A stretch of 64,000 nucleotides of DNA from Intestinibacillus sp. Marseille-P6563 (GTDB lineage Bacteria > Bacillota > Clostridia > Oscillospirales > Butyricicoccaceae), in assembly GCF_900604335.1 (NCBI RefSeq), contig NZ_UWOD01000001.1, positions 434,001 to 498,000 of the forward strand, read 5' to 3'. The notes below the pieces were generated by a model. That model had not been told where the DNA came from. It ran no database searches and was given only the letters and a program-made list of their open reading frames with translations. This document shows, piece after piece, positions 24,320-33,295 of the stretch. Position numbers and translations under genes: made by a program. How positions within the stretch are numbered: the first letter of the stretch is position 1; each line of letters begins with the position of its first letter.

Positions 24320-24781
24320 ATGACGATCACAGATATTGCCCGCATGATGATGACCTCAGATCAGTATCAAAGTAAAGTCACACAGCCGAAATATCCAAAC
24401 GGCGCTGCGGTATCAGATCCGAATGCGCCTGATGACGGACTGGATATTACAGGCATGACCGCAGCGGACTTTCATATCATCCCTGTATCCGAAGAAGCAG
24501 AACAGGCGGTGCGGGATATCGCTTTAGAGCACATGAAAAAGTATTATGGAATGTCCGGGCCTGACGGCAATGATCTGGGAAATTTCATCAAGTCCTATTA
24601 TAAGCAAGTCCCCGTCTCAGACCGCGCTAATGCTGGCTGGACATTGAATCAAATGCACAGGGATGAGGCCTATCGTCTCTATGATTTTGTCCGTTCCCGT
24701 GTTCCTGGCTGGGAGATTGGTCAATGGTTTGATACCAGTATTTTGGAGGAATACCAGCGGGGCGTTGATGTAAAGGCATAA
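24320..24781 (+). CDS. Unknown cargo protein 4 (153 aa)
   Basis: A 153-residue protein. The ATG at 24320 is chosen because AGGAGGAGG lies 9 bases upstream. Starts MTITDIARMMMTSDQYQSKV, followed by a Pro/Asp-rich linker and a compact domain (AEQAVRDIALEHMKKYYGMSG, RANAGWTLNQMHRDEAYRLYDF). Last gene of the unknown operon, closed by a strong terminator. Not recognised. Confidence 0.7.
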   Translation: MTITDIARMMMTSDQYQSKVTQPKYPNGAAVSDPNAPDDGLDITGMTAADFHIIPVSEEAEQAVRDIALEHMKKYYGMSGPDGNDLGNFIKSYYKQVPVSDRANAGWTLNQMHRDEAYRLYDFVRSRVPGWEIGQWFDTSILEEYQRGVDVKA

Positions 24782-24810
24782 GCACATTTGGAGGAAAAAT
24801 ACGCACGAAT

Positions 24811-24846
24811 AGCGGCAGAAAGGTGTTCCTTTCTGCCGCTATTTTT
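24811..24846 (+). terminator. Terminator of unknown cargo operon
   Basis: AGCGGCAGAAAGG pairs perfectly with CCTTTCTGCCGCT and is followed by ATTTTT. Confidence 0.9.
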
Positions 24847-24888
24847 CTCAATGTTATTTTCTGCAATTTTGCATTTTTACAGTTGCGG

Positions 24889-24946
24889 AAAAGTGGGTGA
24901 CTGTCAAATTCTTATGTGATACTTTACCGCACATGAGCATTTGCGC
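24889..24946 (-). repeat. Right terminal inverted repeat of the maff2-inserted element
   Basis: Read on -, AATGCTCATGTGCGGTAAAG then TATCACATAAGAATTTGACAG matches the left end at 13745-13796 in inverted orientation. Confidence 0.65.
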
Positions 24947-25064
24947 CCGGATTGTCGTTGCCGTAACCCTCCATGAGGTTGATAGCCCCCCAAATGCCAA
25001 GACCTGCGCCAAGCGCGATAACCAAAGTCTGCAATACACCAACTGCGCTGTTAAAGAAATCCAT
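24924..25064 (-). pseudogene. Maff2-family membrane protein gene, 3' truncated
   Basis: 46 codons (MDFFNSAVGVLQTLVIALGAG...INLMEGYGNDNPG) that stop after NAHVR at the same codon as the copy at 13620-13760, with the same trailing GGTAAAGTATCACA. Normal Maff2 proteins continue into a second hydrophobic helix. It follows virD4 on -, the standard conjugative-element order. Confidence 0.8.
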
Positions 25065-25127
25065 ATAAACCTCGCTTTCTGCCGCTTTGCGGCTCAAAAA
25101 ATGTTGTTGAAAATGAAAATGCCGCCG

Positions 25128-25958
25128 TTATTCCTCGGCGGCTGCGTCCTCGTCGGACAAATCTATTTCGTATATGTCAAAGGCTTCATCGGGCTTTACT
25201 ATTGCCGGGCGGGTAGACATATACCGTTCCACATCAAAAGCGTTTTTCTTGTCGAAGTCGGAAAGGTATTTGTAGTTCGGGTGTTTCGTTATATCGTATT
25301 TGTCGCTTAAAAAGGGACGTACACCGCGTAGCTGCAAAATACATTTCCCACCGTCCATAACTGCTATTTCGTCCTGTGTCATCAACTCCTTTCCTAATTT
25401 TTGATAAGTAAGTCCATGAGAAACCTGCGTGCCGCGATTTTCGGAAGTGTTGAAACTGTCAATTGTTTCCCGTCCCAAGTTATCCGAAATATCCTTTGCA
25501 TTTTTCCCACGTCCTCCCAAAAACAAGGTGCTGTCGGCATTATCAAGTATGATTTCTGCCGCGTCCTTGTAAATGGCTTTTAGCTGGCTCTGCGATTGCA
25601 GAATGATAGAAGCGGACATTTCCCGGCTGCGGATTGTGGCAATCAGTTTATCAAATCGGGGTATCTGTCCGATGTTCGCAAACTCGTCAAGCAAAAAGCG
25701 GACGTGAACAGGCAATTTGCCGTTATATTCGTCGTCCGCTTTGTCGCAAAGCAAATTGAAAAGCTGCGATTGCAGCATAGCGATAACAAAATTAAACGTG
25801 CTGTCCGTATCGCTCATTATGAGGAAAAGTGCGCTCTTTCTGTCGCCTAACGTGTCAAGTTCTAATTCGTCGTAGGACATGAGATCGCGCAATTCCTTAA
25901 TATCAAAAGGCGCAAGCCTCGCACCGCAAGAAATGAGGATTGATTTTGCTGTTTTGCC
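25128..25958 (-). pseudogene. virD4: virD4 coupling-protein gene, 3' piece (ICE B)
   Basis: Codes the C-terminal ~276 residues of a VirD4/TraG ATPase: GKTAKSILISCGARLAPFDIKELRD before the first Met, Walker B VRFLLDEFANIGQIPRFD, and the end MTQDEIAVMDGGKC...EDAAAEE. Its 5' edge at GG (25957-25958) is the right junction of the 11.1-kb transposon. Joined through that GG to the piece ending at 37073 it reads LAAG-KTAKS without frame loss. As it stands it cannot make a working coupling protein. maff2 follows. Confidence 0.9.
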
Positions 25959-25991
25959 AGAGACGAAAAGTCAAGGACTTTTTCATCAAAT

Positions 25992-26180
25992 TCACAAACA
26001 AGTTACATTTTGCTGAATCTCGTTGCGAAGCAGACGCTTGATTTTGTCCTCCATTGTCTCTCTGGCGTTCTCGTTGAAGTGGACACGGACGATATAGGTC
26101 GTGCCGTTTATCTGCTTTCTGACGGTGGGTGCGGTGTGCTGGGTGGTGGTCTGTGCTGCTGTGTTTCTGTTTTCTGTCAT
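25992..26180 (-). CDS. tnpW: TnpW-like small transposon protein
   Basis: 62 residues (MTENRNTAAQTTTQHTAPTV...) with AGGAGGT 8 bases upstream. The core RKQINGTTYIVRVHFNENAR and KIKRLLRNE match my memory of TnpW-type proteins of Tn4451 relatives. Basic and soluble. Lies 33 bp from the transposon end. Role unknown. Confidence 0.7.
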   Translation of the reverse strand: MTENRNTAAQTTTQHTAPTVRKQINGTTYIVRVHFNENARETMEDKIKRLLRNEIQQNVTCL

Positions 26181-26432
26181 TCAATACCTCCTGTGAATGA
26201 AAAATGCCCGACAAGGAAAGGCTGACAACGAAGTCCTGACAACGGACATTCAAAAACCTTTTATCTTATCGGGCGGCTCTTATTGCTTACTATTTACTTT
26301 TTCTTTGAAATCTTGGTTGTCAAGGTTGTCAGAGAGAGAAAAGTCCAGTCTTGACAAGGCTTTTTCGGATTTTGCCCGACAACGGGATTGACAACCGGCT
26401 CGGCAACAAGCTGACAACAGGATAGCAATTTT
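26181..26432. repeat. GACAAC/GTTGTC repeat region beside VapE remnant
   Basis: 252 bp without a gene. GACAAC or its complement GTTGTC recurs about eight times between 26224 and 26420 in both orientations (for example CTTGGTTGTCAAGGTTGTCAG and GACAACGGGATTGACAACC). It parallels the repeat-rich segment after vapE at 9534-9800, suggesting an origin recognised by the lost VapE. Confidence 0.45.
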
Positions 26433-27461
26433 CTATCGCCATCCCTCCGGCAGTTCCATCTGTTCAAGCTCCGCATCGGAGAGAGGAATAAATCTTCCGT
26501 CTCCGTTGTCAGCTTCTCCGTTGTCGGGCAACTCACGCTCCCAACCTTTCTGACGAAGATACGGCTTCGGGAAGTGTCTCGGATTGCTGAAAGACTTCCA
26601 ACCTTTGACAACATTGTTCATAATGTCGTTTATCTCTCGCAGTTCCCATTGCTTCGGCTCGTCATACTCATGCCCCAATGCTTCTCTGTAAAGCTGTTTG
26701 GAGCAGACGGCATTGCCTGTGTAGCTGTCCAGATAGGCTCGCCCTCCATATTCCGGCTCTTGCTCCAAATGCAGACCATGCCTTTTTGCAATATCAAAGA
26801 GCATGGCACGACAGGCAGAATCGAAAGTCATTTTTCGGTTGTTGTGTCTGCCTTGCTTCTTGGTGGGGTCTGGCAGTTCAAAGCCTAATGCTTCAAGTGC
26901 CTTTTCCTGTTGTGGGCAAATCTCGCCGTAGCGGTTTTCACAGTCGAATACATGGCGTTCTTGAATGTGCGGTGTCGCTTCATCCAGATGTAATGCCCAA
27001 TCCAGAATGTGAACATGAGAGCCGAAACGCCGTTCCATCTCCACGAAGAAATCCGTCACGACTTTCAGCAGAACATCAGGCGAAACATGGTCGCCCATCT
27101 TTCCGATCTGATAGATGGTTTCCTCCGGGCAAGTCCTTTTGTCTTTAAGCAAATCCGTTGTGGTGCGGTTGCGTTCCGAGTGCCTGTTCTTATCGTTTCT
27201 GGCGTTCTGTGCTTCGACATAAGCACCGTATTTTGCGGAGTAGAACAGTTCCTCCACTTCCTCGAAAGTGTCTGCAAGCTCGCTCTGGACTTGCTTCTCT
27301 GCAAAGGTGCGATAGCCGTTGAAGCAGTCCCAATAGACATTGTGCTTGGCTCGTTCTTCGTCAATGTGTTCGCTGTTGCTCACATCAAAAGTGCGGTCAT
27401 TGTGCTTCGGGTTGTAAGTGCCATGCTTGCCGGAGCGACCGTTGTGTCTTGTTAATTTCAA
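26433..27461 (-). CDS. MOBV relaxase N-terminus fused in frame to VapE C-terminus
   Basis: 342 residues from a TTG start (GGAGG upstream, same start as 6866). Residues 1-245 match the relaxase at 6866-8092 up to YGGRAYL; the next ~97 residues (SYTGNAVCSKQLYREALGHEYDEPKQWELREIN...) match the C-terminus of VapE at 8148-9533. The join, near 26722-26732, falls at CTGGA, which both parent positions share in the other element (YLE and FLEHY), so a deletion of about 1.6 kb between short repeats made it. The HUH motif reads HLDEATPHIQERH, with Gln replacing the last His. Probably not a proficient relaxase, and the helicase is lost. Confidence 0.88.
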   Translation of the reverse strand: MKLTRHNGRSGKHGTYNPKHNDRTFDVSNSEHIDEERAKHNVYWDCFNGYRTFAEKQVQSELADTFEEVEELFYSAKYGAYVEAQNARNDKNRHSERNRTTTDLLKDKRTCPEETIYQIGKMGDHVSPDVLLKVVTDFFVEMERRFGSHVHILDWALHLDEATPHIQERHVFDCENRYGEICPQQEKALEALGFELPDPTKKQGRHNNRKMTFDSACRAMLFDIAKRHGLHLEQEPEYGGRAYLDSYTGNAVCSKQLYREALGHEYDEPKQWELREINDIMNNVVKGWKSFSNPRHFPKPYLRQKGWERELPDNGEADNGDGRFIPLSDAELEQMELPEGWR

Positions 27462-27924
27462 ACCATTTCTAACCTCCGTTCAGATTTTCCCCGCAGGGGA
27501 AAGGGGCAGCGAAGCTGCCATCCTTGCTGCAATTTTGCGACAAGTAATACCCAGTACTAAGTGGCGAAACGCCACTTAACTGGGCAAGGCTGCCGCCCTT
27601 GACCTGCACAGGGATATTGCATTCCCTGTACCCATGCACAAAGGGCTTGCCGCCCTCTGTACTCCTGCCCGATAAACTGCTTCACATCGTCAGCTGCCGA
27701 CATTTGCAGTCCATCGGTTTTTGCGAAACTCTCCATCGGAGACTTTCACAAAAAAATGGAGAAGTCCAATTTCGTCAAATCGGATTTCTCCACTTTTCGG
27801 ATATGCCGTTTCCGACACATCCGCTTTGCAAATGAGCAAAGCAAAAGCGACCAACTTTTTACGGTTAGTCGCCTTTGGTTTGTTCATTCTATTCAGTTTT
27901 TACGAAACAAGAGAGTTTCTACCA
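27462..27924 (-). other. Candidate oriT region of the second MOBV module
   Basis: 463 bp without a convincing gene. The block 27542-27670 is the inverted counterpart of 6608-6790: identical GTACTGGGTATTAC (27544-27557 on -), preceded by a TAAGTGGCG/CGCCACTTA hairpin (27558-27578), then the CCCTTTGTGC and GGCAGGAGTACAGAGGGCGG stretches. Further on, TGGAGAA...TTCTCCA (about 27754-27795) may be a terminator for the gene at 27925. Confidence 0.6.
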
Positions 27925-28287
27925 TTACCTTTCTAACGCTAAGTATTCTTGCCCCATAAAGAAGATTGTCAATTCGTCATGATCTACTTCTATCTCAAAT
28001 TCTACACTACTATCTCCCTGTGTCACGCAGATTATATCCGAGTAAGAAAAACCATAAGATGCGTTACCGCAGGACAGACCCGAATCGGGCATATCTTTAC
28101 TCACAGCAAGTTCCCCGTTCTCTTGAAAGGTAAATACCTCCTCCGCATTTGTATCCTTCCATGTGCCAATAATATCTTTTTCGTTCTGAATGCGATTTAC
28201 TTTACCGACACATACAATGGCAAGTATAACTACACCAACAGTCAAAGCAATGCCTGCAACTCTCTTTACCAGTTTCTTTTTACGCAA
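27925..28287 (-). CDS. Small membrane-anchored protein, unknown
   Basis: 120 residues. A basic start (MRKKKLVKR) and one hydrophobic helix (about 9-27) anchor a small extracytoplasmic domain, IIGTWKDTNAEEVFTFQENGELAVS, that resembles a short beta-barrel-like GTW domain seen in lipoproteins (DUF5640-like, by eye). No lipobox is evident. It follows the exporter permease by 42 bp in the same direction and is probably part of that operon, perhaps as an accessory binding protein. Confidence 0.6.
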   Translation of the reverse strand: MRKKKLVKRVAGIALTVGVVILAIVCVGKVNRIQNEKDIIGTWKDTNAEEVFTFQENGELAVSKDMPDSGLSCGNASYGFSYSDIICVTQGDSSVEFEIEVDHDELTIFFMGQEYLALER

Positions 28288-28329
28288 TTTCTATTACCTC
28301 CGTTTCAGTTGCTTTGTTAGATTGAATGA

Positions 28330-30834
28330 TTACATATTGCTCAATTTCAGTTCCTCTACAATTTCCACCTTTGATACGCTTCTGACAGCAAACAGCATAG
28401 CGATACATACCATAGCACCGACCGCCAGAACTGCAAGAGCATAAATACCACCGTTGATATAAAAAGCAAATGGTGTCATACCCGACGATATGAAGTAGTA
28501 GATGGCACAATGAATCAAAAAGCTCACAGGCAACGCAAGAACCAATGCTTTTACGCCGTACAAAACAGCTTCAAGCAATAGCGTACATTTCAATCCTTTG
28601 GCAGTCATACCAACAGAACGCAGAACAGCAAATTCGCTTCTTCTCAAATGAATTGTATTTGAGATAGTGTTGCAAACATTCAAACTGATAATAACCGTCA
28701 TCAGGATCGAGAACAGGCAGATTACCAGTTTTGCAATCGTATATACCTGTCTGGAATTATTCGTTGCGGCTGCAATGTCCACAGTTTGCGGAAATCCTCT
28801 GTCAGCCAGACAGTCCATTGCTTCTTTATGCTGTGCTGTCTGTATTCTCATTTCCACATAGGCGTTATCATCTATCAGCCAGTTAAAATAACTTAAAGGC
28901 ACAATGAGGACAGCTCGATCTCTCACAAACATGGATTGGATATTTGCATTTTCTTCTGAAACGATTTCTTCCACGATAATCGGCAAGGCATCCTCGGATG
29001 CCCCCAACGGAATGATTTCAGTTCCCGGTTCAATAAGAAACGGGGAGCCTGCAATCACTCGATTTTGACCCGCATTATAATATCCCATTGTCTGATTGAG
29101 CAGGATTCCACGATTGGAGCTGCCAGTCATAATATGAAAGCCATTTTCCTCACAAAAGGAAGTAAAATGTTCTTCGTCCAGTCCTACGACATATACCTCT
29201 GCTTTCGTACCATTGATAAAATATCCCTGCATATCAGGATTGATTTGTTCCTGCGAAAATTCAGCAGTCATATATCGCTGAAAAGAATAGGAAACATCCG
29301 CAGTGATATTTTCATCCGATAATGCCCCGATTGCGGTAGGAATATCTTTGTATTGAATCGTCGAAATCACATCAGTATAACAGGAACCGTCCTCCTTCAT
29401 GTCCAAGGATGTCTGATAAAGCATAAAATCAGACAAACTGTATAAGGAAAGGGCAATTACCACCGACAAGAAAATAGAGCCAGTAATTGCTCGGAAGCGT
29501 TTTGGATTACGCTTAATATTTTTAGCTGCCAGCGAACCATAAATGCCAAAAACCAAAGAAACGATTTTTCCATCACGGAATTTCTTTTTTGATACCGCAT
29601 TGTTAGACTGGCGGATAGCTTCAATAACTGTAATTTTAGCAGCTTGCTTCACAGGCTTTCTGCTTCCGAAGTACAAAGAAGCAATGCCGGATAATCCGCT
29701 GACGAGTAGGATAAGTCCGTTTACCTTTAAGGACAGTTCTACAATGCCAAAAGTGAATGTTTCTCCAAAAGCTGCCCTGACCACACTTAACAACAGAGCA
29801 GACAGCAGTATGCCGACAACCAATCCCAAAGGTATGCTTACCACACCCAAAAGAAAGGCTTCTAAATATACACTAAGGCGTTTTTGCCCTTTTGTGGCTC
29901 CAATACTGGATAACATTCCCATCTGCTTAATTCGTTCCTGCAAGGAAATGGAGAGGGCGTTGCTGATCATTGAAGCGGATGCAGCCATCAAAAGGCAAAT
30001 GACCATGACTACCAAAGCAATCAGTTTGGCAGCTCCTTTGCCGCCGGTAATTCCATGATAGACTAACAGTTCAGAATGAAACTTTGCTACATGACTGTCT
30101 ACTGCCGCAGCCACTTCTTCGGCTTCTGTATAGATCGAATTGGATAAATTCTTTGCCTTGACATACGCAGCAAAATCGGATGCCGTTTTGTCAACGCCTG
30201 CAAAGGCATTATAGTTTGCTGCGATTTTTGAGTCATTCACATCTGACAGAATACCAACAACTACATACGCTTTCTCTTTCGTTGGAACGAAACTTTCTTC
30301 TTCGCCCCTATAATTTGTCAGCCCGGAAAGCTGGGCATTATATTCATCCCAAATTCTTGAACCAAGGGTTAAAGAAATCGTATCTCCAATCTCTGTGTTC
30401 ATATTGTTTTTCTTCAAAAAAGATTCTGAAATAACAAGCTCATTTTCATCTTGCGGGAAACGCCCCGCAAGCAAATACTGATTTAACGAAAATCTTTGGG
30501 TAAAGTTCTCGTCAATCTCGCCAACGGAGAGCATTGTACTGTTGGATTTCTCCCCGTAAAAACTGTTTCCGGCAAAGCGGAGAAGCGAAACCTCGCCTAC
30601 ATTGTTTTGACTATATAGCTCTTGAACCTGCTCCCAAGTCAAATCCTCCATGTAGTAGTCATAATCGCCACCATACACTTTTTCTTTCTCTTTCAAAAAA
30701 TCAACCAACGACCATCCCCCACAGAGAATAGCGGTTATCATACTGATTGACAAAAGAATGGTTAAAAGTGTGAGTAGGGTACGCTTTTTATTCGACAGCA
30801 GATTCCTGAGTGTAAGCGTGAAAATCATATTCAT
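28330..30834 (-). CDS. FtsX-like ABC transporter permease
   Basis: An 834-residue permease. Starts MNMIFTLTLRNLLSNKKRTLLTL, the MacB/FtsX-type entry, with a first TM near residues 18-40, a large extracytoplasmic domain (about 45-265), three TMs with the FtsX motif (LSISLQERIKQMGMLSSIGATKGQ), then a second such unit ending in three TMs (RRSEFAVLRSVGMTAKGLK). Its ATG overlaps the ATPase stop (TGATG), so translation is coupled. With the two-component system upstream it fits a peptide-antibiotic sensing and resistance exporter (Bce-like) or a bacteriocin-immunity pump. The ligand cannot be read. Confidence 0.88.
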   Translation of the reverse strand: MNMIFTLTLRNLLSNKKRTLLTLLTILLSISMITAILCGGWSLVDFLKEKEKVYGGDYDYYMEDLTWEQVQELYSQNNVGEVSLLRFAGNSFYGEKSNSTMLSVGEIDENFTQRFSLNQYLLAGRFPQDENELVISESFLKKNNMNTEIGDTISLTLGSRIWDEYNAQLSGLTNYRGEEESFVPTKEKAYVVVGILSDVNDSKIAANYNAFAGVDKTASDFAAYVKAKNLSNSIYTEAEEVAAAVDSHVAKFHSELLVYHGITGGKGAAKLIALVVMVICLLMAASASMISNALSISLQERIKQMGMLSSIGATKGQKRLSVYLEAFLLGVVSIPLGLVVGILLSALLLSVVRAAFGETFTFGIVELSLKVNGLILLVSGLSGIASLYFGSRKPVKQAAKITVIEAIRQSNNAVSKKKFRDGKIVSLVFGIYGSLAAKNIKRNPKRFRAITGSIFLSVVIALSLYSLSDFMLYQTSLDMKEDGSCYTDVISTIQYKDIPTAIGALSDENITADVSYSFQRYMTAEFSQEQINPDMQGYFINGTKAEVYVVGLDEEHFTSFCEENGFHIMTGSSNRGILLNQTMGYYNAGQNRVIAGSPFLIEPGTEIIPLGASEDALPIIVEEIVSEENANIQSMFVRDRAVLIVPLSYFNWLIDDNAYVEMRIQTAQHKEAMDCLADRGFPQTVDIAAATNNSRQVYTIAKLVICLFSILMTVIISLNVCNTISNTIHLRRSEFAVLRSVGMTAKGLKCTLLLEAVLYGVKALVLALPVSFLIHCAIYYFISSGMTPFAFYINGGIYALAVLAVGAMVCIAMLFAVRSVSKVEIVEELKLSNM

Positions 30835-31514
30835 CAGCGTATCACCTCATCCCTCACAAGTCTGCCATCCTGAATTTCCAGAATACGGTCTGCCTGCATT
30901 GCGATTTCACGGTCATGGGTAATCAGGATCATTGTCTGGCGATAGACTTCATTGGATTCACGCAGAAGTTTCATAATATCCCTTGTGTTCTCCGTGTCCA
31001 GATTTCCCGTCGGCTCGTCCGCAAGGATAATCGCAGGTGCGTTAATCAACGCTCGTCCGATTGCCACTCTTTGTTGTTGACCGCCGGATAACTGACTTGG
31101 CAGGTGCTTTCTACGCTTTACCAGTTTGAGCGTGGATAGCAGTTCTTTCAAACGCTCCTTATTGATTTTACGCCCATCCAATCGAATCGGCAGCGTGATA
31201 TTTTCCTCGACAGTCAAAACCGGGATCAGATTATAAAACTGATAGACAAGCCCAACCTGCCTTCTTCTGAATACAGCCAATTCATCTTCGTTTTGCTCAT
31301 AAACATCCTGTCCATCCACAAATACTTTTCCCGAAGTTGGTCTGTCAACACCACCTAAAATGTGCAACAGGGTAGACTTGCCAGACCCAGATGCTCCAAT
31401 GATTGCAACAAACTCTCCTTTATCGACGGAAAAAGAAACATCTGACAAAGCATGGACAGGAGCATTGTCCATTTCATAGGTTTTGCAGATATTCTCTACT
31501 CTTAATATTTCCAT
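30834..31514 (-). CDS. ABC transporter ATP-binding protein (MacB/BceA-type)
   Basis: 226 residues from the ATG at 31514 (GGAGG upstream). Walker A GASGSGKSTLL, Q-loop (VYQFYNLIP), signature LSGGQQQRVAIGRAL, Walker B AIILADEPTGNLD and the H-loop ITHDREI are complete. Partner of the downstream permease, which it overlaps by one base. A standard LolD/MacB-like ATPase powering a FtsX-type permease. Confidence 0.93.
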   Translation of the reverse strand: MEILRVENICKTYEMDNAPVHALSDVSFSVDKGEFVAIIGASGSGKSTLLHILGGVDRPTSGKVFVDGQDVYEQNEDELAVFRRRQVGLVYQFYNLIPVLTVEENITLPIRLDGRKINKERLKELLSTLKLVKRRKHLPSQLSGGQQQRVAIGRALINAPAIILADEPTGNLDTENTRDIMKLLRESNEVYRQTMILITHDREIAMQADRILEIQDGRLVRDEVIR

Positions 31515-31614
31515 AAAAAGTTCCTCCATATATTTTTGCAATTCAGTATAGCAAAGCCAAGTGACTGCTTCATTACTTTTTCATTACAAAAATGTCACTT
31601 AAAAAGGGGCTGCA

Positions 31615-32622
31615 TTAAGCAGTCCCCCGATAAAAGCAGATTTCAAATTCTGCACCGCCTGACTTCCGGTTTTTCGCCTGGATGACGCCGCCCTGATTGA
31701 CGATGATTGTTTTTGCCAGAGCCAACCCCAAACCGGCATTACCGATTGTAGAGCCACTTCCTTGATAAAATCGGTCAAATAGATGCGGTATATCCTTTTT
31801 CCGAAAACCTGCTCCATTATCCGCTATAATGATCTGTGTCAAAAGAGGTCTTTCTATTGCCTTGATTTCAATACTGCTGCTCTCTGGTGAATGTTCGATA
31901 CAGTTTTTAATTACATTCCCCAAGGCTTCAGCAGTCCAATCAGCATCAAGAGCAAGTTTCAGTTCTGCCGGAATCACTTGCGTTATTGTCTGCATTTTTA
32001 ATTCTGCCGCAATCTCCAGAGGACGAATTGCTTTTTCTACCACATCTTTTAAGTATATCTCCTGTGGCTTTAGAGTAATCGTTCCTGCATCCAGCTTGGA
32101 TATTTTCAGAAGTGTGGCTATCAGCCACTCCATTCTTGATAAGAGCATAGTCTGTTTGCGGATCAGCTCATACCTTTCTTCGTCAGTCAGTTCCTCATTA
32201 CACAGAGAAGCATTTAGGATATTCAGCGATGTCAAAGGTGTTTTTAATTGATGTGAAATATCGGCTAAAGCATTCGCCAAATTACCTTTCTCCATTTTCA
32301 GAGCTTCTGCCTGTTCAATAAGTCGTCTTGTCATCTTAGATATTTCATCATGTAAAACAGATAATTCGCCTTCTTGAAACTGCCCAAAAGAAATCGTTTC
32401 ATCTCCATGCAGCAGCCTATCAATATGCAAACTAAAATCAGCAATTTTCTTGTATCTCTGATATGTAAAAAAGAGGGAAACTGCACTTGATGAAATGATA
32501 GCCGACAGAACAATCCACACAGCTTTGCTATCAACGATAATGCCAATGCCGCCCCAAAATAGAATAAGAATACTGCTGACAACAATCTGCCTTTTAACTT
32601 CTTTATTTCTGATAAAGTCCAT
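31615..32622 (-). CDS. Sensor histidine kinase
   Basis: 335 residues from the ATG at 32622 (GGTGGG upstream). Two TM helices (about 15-32 and 38-58) with almost no extracellular loop, so it likely senses within the membrane or via the transporter. HAMP-like linker, H-box ALADISHQLKTPLTSLN, N-box GNVIKNCIEHS, G1 IADNGAGF, G2 GNAGLGLALAKTI. It overlaps nothing but begins 2 bp after the regulator stop. Likely phosphorylates the response regulator upstream in response to a substrate of the ABC system. Confidence 0.92.
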   Translation of the reverse strand: MDFIRNKEVKRQIVVSSILILFWGGIGIIVDSKAVWIVLSAIISSSAVSLFFTYQRYKKIADFSLHIDRLLHGDETISFGQFQEGELSVLHDEISKMTRRLIEQAEALKMEKGNLANALADISHQLKTPLTSLNILNASLCNEELTDEERYELIRKQTMLLSRMEWLIATLLKISKLDAGTITLKPQEIYLKDVVEKAIRPLEIAAELKMQTITQVIPAELKLALDADWTAEALGNVIKNCIEHSPESSSIEIKAIERPLLTQIIIADNGAGFRKKDIPHLFDRFYQGSGSTIGNAGLGLALAKTIIVNQGGVIQAKNRKSGGAEFEICFYRGTA

Positions 32623-32623
32623 A

Positions 32624-33295
32624 TCAACCCACCTTATAGCCAAGCCCACGAACGGTAATTATGATTTCCGGCTCCTGTGGATTTGTTTCAATTTTGTCAC
32701 GCAGCCTTTTCATGTAAACAGTCAGCGTATTATCATTGATAAACTCTCCGGTAGTGTCCCATAAAAGCTCCAACAATCTTCTGCGAGAAAGGACAATACC
32801 TTTGTTACGCAAAAAGACTAACAGCAACTTATATTCCATAGCAGACAATAAAATCTCTGTTCCGTTTTTTACCACGGTTGCTTGATTTGTGTCCACAACT
32901 AAGTCATGGTAGCTGATAATGTTTTGCGTGTTCTTAGTTCTCCTTAATACGCTGTTGATCCTTGAAAGAAGCTCCCTTGGTCTAAATGGTTTACTGATAT
33001 AATCGTCAGCTCCCATGTCCAGTCCTGCCACAACACTATATTCATCATCAGACGCCGTTAAGAAAATAACCGGCATAGTTCCTCTTTCTTTAATTGCAGA
33101 ACAAACAGAAAAGCCATTTCCATTTGATAATTGAATATCCACCAAGGCTATATCGTATTGGTCGTTATCCAATTTTTCTATTGCTTCTTTTTGCCCGGAA
33201 GCACTTTCGATTTTGAACCCTTCATTTCCTAAATAGTCCGATAATGAGGATACGATACTTTGGTCATCCTCCACTAATAATAATTTACTCATCAT
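32624..33295 (-). CDS. OmpR-family response regulator
   Basis: 223 residues. Receiver: LLLVEDDQS (acidic pocket), phospho-acceptor Asp in YDIALVDIQL, conserved Thr/Lys (FLTASDD, YISKPFRPREL). C-terminal winged helix with AMEYKLLLVFLRNKG, RRRLLELLWD and VYMKRLRDKI. The start overlaps the stop of the HTH gene (ATGATGA). Expected to activate the downstream exporter. Confidence 0.94.
   Translation of the reverse strand: MMSKLLLVEDDQSIVSSLSDYLGNEGFKIESASGQKEAIEKLDNDQYDIALVDIQLSNGNGFSVCSAIKERGTMPVIFLTASDDEYSVVAGLDMGADDYISKPFRPRELLSRINSVLRRTKNTQNIISYHDLVVDTNQATVVKNGTEILLSAMEYKLLLVFLRNKGIVLSRRRLLELLWDTTGEFINDNTLTVYMKRLRDKIETNPQEPEIIITVRGLGYKVG

Noticed and set aside
26010-27455. Plus-strand frames opposite tnpW and the fused relaxase
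   Set aside because: No ribosome sites; complementary to genes with recognisable motifs.
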